Source of the DNA: Channa striata
Taxonomy: Eukaryota > Chordata > Actinopteri > Anabantiformes > Channidae
Assembly (NCBI GenBank): GCA_033026295.1
Contig: CM065170.1
Location: forward strand, 20,718,040-20,782,039
Direction: 5' to 3'
Length of the DNA stretch: 64,000 nucleotides
Below are positions 56,223 through 64,000 of this stretch, piece after piece. Below the pieces are notes generated by a model. It did not search any database. It was not told the DNA's origin and saw only the letters and a list, made by a program, of their open reading frames with translations. Position 1 is the first letter of the stretch. Each line of letters starts with the position of its first letter. The translations under genes and the position numbers were made by a program.

Positions 56223-58418
56223 AAAAGTCCAAAAGTGGATTGTTGGATTTGCAAAATACAAGGATGTTTGACGTACAAGAATATAACAAGTTTCGTTATG
56301 TTAAACGATTCATTCTTGTTTGTTGGAAACGAGTGAAAGAAAATTCAGGTGAGTTAGATCAGCACCTGTTCATCCAATGAGAATGAAGCGCCTCAAAACA
56401 ACGAGTCTCTACTGCGCACGATCATCAATCATCAATCAATGGATATCCGAAGGTCGAAGAAGCGGGAATTTAAAATTGATGAGGAAGTTGTGCATTTTAA
56501 TCCTGTATTTCATGGCTAGACATCCTTGAACTTAGTGGTAAGTACAAAATATACCTGTTTGTAATTATTACTGTGGGACTGGTGATTAGTAAAAATAGTT
56601 ATTGGACGCTTCTTGAGATTTTTGTAGCAGATTAGTTTTGTCAAAATTGAACATTCGCTTGAAACACAGTTTTTCCGTCTGTAGGAGTTCGTTAACCGAG
56701 CTCCTTACATAATCCGAACCAGTTGTTTTTTAATGTCTGTGTTAAAGTTATTTCTGCTACACATAGACGTAAAATAACCTCGACCTTTGACCCTATTTAA
56801 CGGTATAATTCGGGTCCACTGACAAACGTTTGGTGCCGAAACGCCGTATATACACGTGTTGAGTAAATCTTTAGCGCTACTTTTCAGTGAAGCTAACCTT
56901 AATGCAGTCTGAGGCTCGTCCTGTGTGTACATGAGGCCACTTATATCCAAACATCTCACTTTACGGATTTTCTGAATACCACACAATTTGAAAAATGAAA
57001 AGTAATACAATCAAATGCCCTGTAATGTCCTGATAAATGTAACTGAAAGTTATGGTAGGTACAGTATACAATGTTTTATGCCTGGTGGAAATGAAGTGAA
57101 TATATAATTTGCTCTGCTCTGTTTGTGTGCACATTATACATGGTATTTTTTCATAAAACACTAACATAACTGATTTTTCCCTTTCAGTGACATGTACATG
57201 GAAATGCAGGCATTGTTACAGAGGACAGCTGTAGGAACACATTAATAAAACATTGTAAATCTGTCAATATAACAAAAGTGGCCATCAGTATCTTTGTCTA
57301 TATTTAAATTGTTTATGTACCTTTTTAAAGACATGGGCTGCACAGAAAGCTGCTTGAGGGAATTATGCCAGTGGAGCTTGCTCGTCTAAAAATACTTCAC
57401 TTTAGACAACAATTTTTCCAAATTCAAGTATAAATGTGGAGATAAAACTAATCGTTGTCAACTCATTAGTCTCATTGCTCCAGAGGATGACTGGCATGAC
57501 ATTTTGCATCTCAAGAACTAGCTTGTTGTAGCCTCTGTCCATTTTGGTAAATCCATAGGGGAGGGGGCAGGGCAGGGGTCCTTGATAACCAGGATAGAGA
57601 TAAACTAATCTATATCATGTCTTGAATTACAAACTCAGTAAACACTGCCAGATATACAGAAACCTTTTGTCAAACATCAACCTCATCATAAAGCATCAAT
57701 CTTTAAAGCACTACCTTCTCATTATTGGTCCTCCTATTCTTAGGTGTACAGTAAGGTTTAAAGGAAAAACTGTTTTTTGTTTGTTTTACAAATTGCTTAT
57801 GATACCAATCGGTGACAAATTATTTAAATGTTTTTCAGATTGATAAGGAGTTCATGCTATAACCCTACTGTCTACATTCTTCAATGATCGATATCCATCA
57901 ATTCTGAGGAGTATCTCCTGTTGAAACATTGGGGCAGCTGTAAGAAAAATGACACTTTGAGATTATAATTTCTAAGGTTTGTGCTGTGTATTTTTTTAAA
58001 ATAAAGCTTATATTATCACTCAATTTTTTGTTTAAGCCTTTTCTTATATTTAACCTTTTGATTCTACAGGCTGACACTATGCATACCAGAACAGCCTACC
58101 TGAATCCAAAAAAAAAAACGTCAGAATGAATATACGGTAAGTTACTGAGAAAATAGTTTATTTCACATACCCTGAAGTTTTGCCAAGTCTTTTCACATTT
58201 GTAAAGTTCAGATTTTTTGTAGACTTGTTCTGGAGTGCGTAGTCAGAATTGACCACCCTATGTAAAATGAATAATGTGGCCAAAACAGAACTTTACAATG
58301 CACTCCAGTACAACTACACTACCCACTTTGACCTCAGTAGTGAAAACATAGAATGATCACCTGTCTGACAACTTCAACCTAAAAACTGAGAAAATATAAC
58401 TTAGTAAGAGAACAATTC
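56223..58418. other. no gene seen
   Basis: No frame with recognisable motifs; possible intron-like T-rich tracts but no exon candidates. Confidence 0.45.
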
Positions 58419-58423
58419 ATGCA

Positions 58424-59150
58424 GAATGCCGTTTCTTAGAGGACCCAAATAGAGGCCAAGGACAAGCGATTGGAAGAAAACGATTTATTGTACAAATAAA
58501 TGAAAGGACGTGATAGGCTTCGGCCGGTAGGAACACCCGGGATGGCTCACGGCAAGGGAGTACTGGTTGAACCTGGAGGTGAGTAAAGACAGGTGACTGA
58601 GATTGAGACAATGGGGTGAAATCTTATCAGAGAATGGGGTCTTACGGAGATGTGGTGAGTTGGCAGGATGACGGAGGGGTTCTGTACTGTGGAGGTGAGT
58701 TCGTGGTGAGACCTGGAGGAATTAAAATTGGCTGACAACGTCAGCAAGGTAAGCAGGTACAAAGTAACAACTGAAAACAAGGTCCGTGGGAAAGTAACAT
58801 CAAATAACAAGTCAAGAGGTCTGACAGAAACAAAGTAACAAAGCAAATATACTCATGAAGGTTCCTGGAGTCGTCGTAGCAGTGGTGGGCAAGTAACACA
58901 GGAGTCCAAAACACGTAGTCCAAAAACTGAGGCGGAGCAATGGTTCTGGTGAAACAAACTTTAAAAGAAACTTGACGGAGCATGGAACGAGACATGAACG
59001 ATAATCTGGCAGCGTGAAATGGGCAGGCAGGGCTTAAGTAGGAGTGGCACAGGTGAAACGTATCGGAACTAACGAGAGGGGAGGAGAGGAAGGTGGAGAG
59101 AGACAGAGGGCCGTAACCAGGGCAACACAGATCAACGCCGAGACTGTGAC
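58424..59150 (-). repeat. LTR-like repeat with 5-bp target duplication
   Basis: 727 bp flanked on both sides by ATGCA (58419-58423 and 59151-59155). On the minus strand it starts GTCACAGTCTCGG and ends CGGCATTC. A 5-bp duplication and the minus-strand start, one base short of the TGTCA start of the other LTR-like units, suggest an LTR, but the far end does not show CA. All reading frames inside are low-complexity shadows. Confidence 0.45.
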
Positions 59151-59155
59151 ATGCA

Positions 59156-60730
59156 CAGGTGGTCATTCAGTTATGGTTAGACAGGGAGGTGGATATGGAA
59201 TGAGGGCATAGGTTTCTGGATGTTTTCTTCAATAGTTATCCGATGAATACTTAATTATTAAGTATTAATTTCATTTTGATTTTATATGTTTGTCTTTATT
59301 TCATTACTATCTCTGAATGTTTGCTTTCCACAAGCTGCTCTTATTAACTGTTGCCTTAAATTCTGCCCTTGCTTTCTGCGTCTTGCTTTCTGCATCTTGC
59401 TGCGTCTAATATTATATTTGTTGTTCACATGACTCCTTTTGTATTCATTCCCACAGGGTTCAGATCCTAACACACAGTCCCATGGAGCAAGCTGTGATGT
59501 AGAGTATACATGGTACTGAAGGATGGTGCCTGACGATTACCCACAGGACTTTAGCGTCTTAATTGAAGTTCTGAAACATGAGGCTTGGGGAACATCGCAA
59601 TGACTTGTGCTCTTTTATTTGGACCAATTTGCTGTTTGGACGTATGCTGCCCACCACAACATAAATGCATGTTTTAATTGCTGCATAAGATTTTTCTCTG
59701 CCATCCATGGTACAGTTCCTCAAAAACAAGCTTCAGGAGTAGGTGAGCTTAAACAAGACTGCTTTCTGGAGTTCTGCAAGATTAGTTTTCTTCATGTATG
59801 TGGAAAGCTGTTATTTTTGGCTAAATTCATCATAGATGTCTCGACTGTGAGCTTAAATAAGACTGCTAAAAGTTAAAACAAATAACCACGTGTTTCTTTG
59901 TATTTTCTTCCTCCACTGGAGAAATGTTGAAATAGGAAGTCTGTTAATTAATAGAGTACAATATGGACTCAAGCAGTTGTTACAAACTTATGAATACTTT
60001 TTATAAGTGTAGTGGTCCTGCTCAAACACAACTAAAAGAGCTACAGTGGTAACTGCTATAAAGGCATTTAGGTCTATGGATCATTTCAAACTTGAAAAAC
60101 TGTTGTTGCATAGCATTTATCTCGCTTAATTTGTAAGTTCACTTTTATGTTGGGCAGGTATTTCTTAAAAGGTTAGTGTTTCAGTGGCTTTTTAGAAATT
60201 TCAAAAACTTGAAACACAAATCTAGTGACATTGCTTTTTTTGTCTCAAAGGGTCAAGATTGTATTGTTGGTAAACAAAAATGTGTGAAAATAAAATGTTA
60301 AATTGGTGTATGTTTTCTGTGCTTTTATGTAAATTAGTGAGTCTTTGTTAATTTCATGCTTTCTATTGTGGTTGTGTAAAATAAAACTGAGACAAGATGA
60401 CATTTTAGAAAAACTACAAAAAAACATATTACTTTATTAAACAATAGTGAATTTAGGAATTCTGACAAGAAATTAACTAGTTGTCTTGAAGATGTTTACT
60501 GATGTAGAGTAAATTAGATAGACATATACTAGACTAACAAAAAACAAACATTTGGATACAATAAAATGCTAAGAAATTAAATGAATATGTTTTAATCAAT
60601 TTGTACCAACAACAATATGTAGTGTTGAAATAACATGTTCAAGTCTTACTTTATTTACTTGATTGGATTAGATGCACTTAAGGTGCTATGATAAAATCAT
60701 GTTCATTGAACATTTTATTTTTTTGAGTGT
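59156..60730. other. no gene supported
   Basis: An 89-codon frame at 59607-59876 (+) reads well but has no known motif or partner exon. The remainder is AT-rich. Confidence 0.35.
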
Positions 60731-60903
60731 ATGCAGCTGGCCGACACTCACCGGGAGCAACTCAGTGTGGTTCAGTATCTTGCTCAGTGACACTTCGACA
60801 TGTGACCAAGGGGTTGGGGATCGAACTGTAGGATTGGTGAATGATCGCGCTACCAACTGCCAACCAACCGCGCCACCAACCGTGCTACCAACTGTATCAC
60901 AGT
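60731..60903 (-). repeat. tRNA-derived SINE, 5' half
   Basis: GCAGCTGGCCGACACTCACC, CACTTCGACATGTGACCAAG, GGGATCGAACTGTAGGATTG: the B box (GTTCGATCCC on the minus strand) is nearly intact. The tail half is missing and an L2 tail follows. Confidence 0.65.
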
Positions 60904-60925
60904 CCACTCAAAATACAGTGGAAAA

Positions 60926-60995
60926 TGTCTCTAAATGTCTTTATAGTCTTGAGATTACTTTTTTGTATAGTAGCGCTATATAAATAAAGTTGATA
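60926..60995 (+). mobile_element. L2 LINE 3' tail scrap
   Basis: TTTATAGTCTTGAGATTACT...TAGCGCTATATAAATAAAGT: the end of L2 with an internal deletion. Confidence 0.6.
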
Positions 60996-63046
60996 CTTTT
61001 TGAAATTTTTGATACTTAAAGTCATTGATTAATTAACTACAATTAATTACAATGAGTATAAATTATTGATTAACGTCCATGCTTTCTCCATATTTTGGTA
61101 GCCCAATGTCAGACCTATTAAAATAGTAATATTGATAACTATTATCACATTGTTACAACAGGATAGTTTGAGACTAGAATCACCATCCATTTTATTTCCT
61201 CCCATAAATCACATATTTAGATGTGGCCAAGTCCTTTTCTAGCTAAGGGAGAGTAACACTTATTTACATTTCTCTTATTGGGCTTGTTTGCACAATATAA
61301 ATTTATTATTCAAAACATTTAAGTCCCACCTCATATTAACAATTATTTTATAACAGCAGGGTTAACTAAAATTGGAATATGCAATAATGTTACAGGTTAT
61401 GTCTATTTAAAATTATGATAAAATCAAGTCTTTTATTGCAGCTGATGAACTTAGCTTATATTTTCTGTTGGATGGTAGAAACATCCAACTAAAAATCCTG
61501 GGCTTCAGGCAGGAAGAGGACTGAATGTGTGATGAGAAGGGTCACATTTCTTCTGTGTAACTTTCTGAATCACAACTCACTGCATCCAACCACACTTAGA
61601 CTGCAAAGAATTCCTGCTTACCCAGCAAAGACTTGACTAGTTGACAATATAAATTTCTTATTCTTTATTTATTTGCCTTTTTTTTCCTTTGCCATGGTGG
61701 AAATAACGAGATCTGCCCTGACAGACCTGTACCAGCTCTCCCTGGTATAATTGGTGCTGCTTTCATTCTGATGTTTCAGTCATCCACTGCAGTGGATTTA
61801 CAACTCTATCTGAAATGGGTGAAACCCATAAGAGCACTTTCCTTTGACAGCTTCTGTTTCACAGCATTATAGTGAATCGCTCATCACCAGTAAGGGAGTC
61901 AGTGTTCAGTGTGTGTGTGTGTGTGTGTGTGAGTAGGTAGAGTGCACTGTTATGAAGTCACTAGACACCAGCGCGACTGTAGAACATCAACCCTACAGTA
62001 TGACACTGAATTTTAAAAAATGTATTGACTTGGTAATATAAAACATGTATTTAAAGATGTTTTAGGAGAATAATTAATAAACCCCTCAGCTGGCAGCTAA
62101 AGTACACAAGCCTCTTCTTTTCCCTGCTCTGCTGAGCTCCTCTATTACTTGAACATACTTTCCCCAGTTGTATATGTAGTCACCATTGTGGAATTACTAA
62201 ACAATGAAATATTCCAGACCTGTCCAGGGTGTCCCCCTCACCCACTGACAGCTGACATAGGCTCCAGCACCTCATGAGCGTCAACAGCATAAGTGGTTAA
62301 AGATAATTCATTCTTAAACATAATAAACATAAATCAATAAACATATTGAGATGTATGTGTCAAAAAGTGTCAATTAAGCAGAAATAAATCTGTGCACTGT
62401 GCAGTGCTGTCAAATAAGTGTGTGTCACAGACGGCTTTGACAGTACCTGTCTAAAAATTGTTTGTATCATAGGTTGTAAAAAACGTATACGCTGTATTTT
62501 TAATTACAAAGTTCTTTTTGCTGTCATCTAAAATGTGAGAAATTCTAACTCTACAGATCTATCTAAAGACATTTTTTGTGCAACAGAAATGCCTTAATTT
62601 ACTTGAAATATGGACTGAGATAAACCTATGAAATACCTAAAAAATTGTATTTTTATAATTCGTCATTACATAAAATTCATACCTTAATAACCTTGTACTT
62701 GAAAATAAGTTTGTAAAGAAAGCCATTAAAACCATCAAATTTTATTTAAAGTTTATAATCTATTTAATTTTACTTTTAATTCCTGGATTGCTAATGTACT
62801 TTTGTAAAACTAAAAGTCCTGACTTACATTTAGCAGATGCTTTTATCCAAAGCGACTAACAGTAGTTTGTTGGTGTAACTGAAGTTTTAAATATTGGTTT
62901 ACTTAGATTTTTTGCTTAAGTGACTCTTCAGTGACAACTGTGCAGCTTTGCGGTTTCTGTCAAGTTAAAACCCTGATTAGTTCTAATTATGTGACATTAC
63001 CATTTGGGTAGAAGTGCTCTAATTCGTTTTCCCATACCAGACGTCA
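60996..63046. other. no gene; microsatellite and repeat scrap
   Basis: A (GT)n run at 61909-61932, and at 62822-62866 the phrase ACATTTAGCAGATGCTTTTATCC, part of a common fish dispersed repeat. Otherwise unrecognised. Confidence 0.5.
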
Positions 63047-64000
63047 TTGGCAAAAGTTTTCTACTGCCACTCAGCTGCACAAAATGTTGGAAGATTTTGT
63101 ACCGCTAAGTCACGTGATACCTGTGCTCGCTCTCCTGCAACTAGTGAAGAGTCTAAGGAGCCTGTTGACTTGATTAATGTGCCCACCTGTTATCATGATT
63201 TAGCGGAGGTGTTCAGCAAAGCACAGGCTACTTCATTACCTCCTCACAGGCCGTATGATTGCGCCATCGACATACTACCAGGTACCACGCCCCCATGGGG
63301 TCATCTCTACTCCCTGTGGGAGCCAGAGAAAAAGGCCATGCAGCCATACATTGATGTCTCTCTGTGAGCAGGTATTAGAAATAGATATCCCCTCCCTCTT
63401 TTGTCATCAGCTTTCGAGTTGCAGGAGGCCACAGTTTTTACTAAGTTGGATCTCCGCAATGCCTACCATCTGGTCCGTATAAGGGAGGGGGATGAACTCA
63501 AGACAGCTTTCACTACCCCCAATGGCCACTATGAGTATTTAGTAAAGCCGTTCGGCTTCACCAATGCCCCTGCTGTTTTCCAGGTGCTGGTTAATGATGT
63601 TCTGGAAATATGATAAATAGATTTGTGTTTGTGTATCTGGATAACATTCTAATATATTCCAGGAACTTGGAGGAGCACAGGCAGCATGTTAGGGCAGTGC
63701 TAGTGCGATTGCTAGAAAACCAACTCTACACCAAAGCAGAGAAATGTGGGTTCCACACCACCTGAACCACATTTCTGGGACTTGTTCTTGCTCCTGGGAA
63801 GATATCCATGGATAAATCCATGGTAAAGTTAGAGTAGTTGTAGAATGGCCTGGACCACAATTCCTGGGGTTTGCTAAAGTTCTATCGAAGATTTATCAGG
63901 GGTTATAGCAAGGTAGCGGCCCCATTACATGCTCTCACCTCTATCAGACCTTTTCTGTGAACAGAGGAGGCAGGGAGGGCCTTCACTTGTCTCAAGATGC
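63047..64000 (+). pseudogene. Ty3/Gypsy pol (reverse transcriptase), broken, runs off the window
   Basis: LTR-retrotransposon polyprotein from the protease-RT junction: YHDLAEVFSKAQATSLPPHR and YDCAIDILPG lead into the RT. About 35 codons between the AAG and NRYPLPL parts are missing, with a TGA at 63365. Then SSAFELQEATVFTKLDLRNA (motif A, KLDLR), FTTPNGHYEYLVKPFGFTNA, a frameshift with two stops near 63612, and RFVFVYLDNILIYSRNLEEH, where the catalytic YLDD is YLDN (AAC at 63643-63645). Later CGFHTT-stop, FLGLVLAP, KFYRRFIRGYSKVAAPLHAL. RNase H and integrase would lie beyond 64000. Confidence 0.82.

Noticed and set aside
59607..59876. 89-codon plus-strand frame
   Set aside because: Reads like a protein in places but has no recognised motif, no partner exon and lies in AT-rich DNA.
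60840..60860. Possible tRNA gene suggested by a B box (GGGATCGAAC on +)
   Set aside because: No cloverleaf can be formed; it is the head of a SINE shared with other copies.

Overview
This is nuclear DNA from a ray-finned (teleost) fish, probably a percomorph. The evidence is the mix of repeats: a Rex1/CR1-type LINE, an L2-clade LINE whose ORF1 carries an esterase domain, RTE-type LINEs, tRNA-derived SINEs, hAT and pogo-like DNA transposons, Ty3/Gypsy pol, solo LTRs, a decayed Polinton/Maverick, and many CA and AAT microsatellites. I found no host protein-coding gene, rRNA, functional tRNA or CRISPR array. Nearly every long reading frame is a piece of a mobile element. The window looks like intergenic, AT-rich DNA in which transposons have inserted into one another for a long time.

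Layout. Positions 1-2.9 kb are unremarkable apart from a SINE scrap and an L2 scrap. Positions 2.9-7.45 kb hold the remains of a Polinton (virus-like DNA transposon): integrase, the end of a capsid-associated protein and an adenovirus-type cysteine protease on +, then packaging ATPase, a small core-like protein and a 50-codon frame on -. The gene junctions still overlap by a few bases, as in a compact viral genome. At 9-10.7 kb and 42.2-43.3 kb lie two copies of an unidentified repeat. At 11.8-15.75 kb an LTR (TG...CA, 5-bp target duplication) has been split by a nearly full-length Rex1-type LINE on the minus strand. That LINE keeps its length but has one stop codon and two substitutions at catalytic residues. 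At 17.95-18.96 kb is a pogo-like element with a transposase scrap.

Positions 23.5-28.06 kb hold an internally deleted L2 element (minus), with its esterase ORF1 cut by an RTE fragment flanked by an 18-bp duplication. Positions 28.6-30.1 kb hold a SINE and two tail-to-tail L2 pieces. Positions 35.3-37.85 kb hold an LTR-like unit and an RTE copy broken by an L2 3' end. A hAT MITE follows at 38.3-39.1 kb, an inverted L2 insertion at 39.4-39.8 kb and a solo LTR at 40.6-41.3 kb. Positions 45.06-47.44 kb hold a multi-exon, decayed gene of a fish repeat family of unknown function, with a 30/15-bp coding minisatellite. Positions 50.7-54.69 kb hold a longer L2 copy (plus) nested in an older repeat. 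The window ends (63-64 kb) inside a broken Ty3/Gypsy pol gene.

The parts do not form a pathway. They relate as parasite and host: autonomous LINEs (L2, Rex1, RTE) supply reverse transcriptase, SINEs share tail structure with L2 and probably used its machinery, and MITEs are deletion products of DNA transposons. The two most interesting items are the Polinton remnant and the unnamed 45-47 kb element. Family names were assigned by recognising motifs by eye, without database searches.
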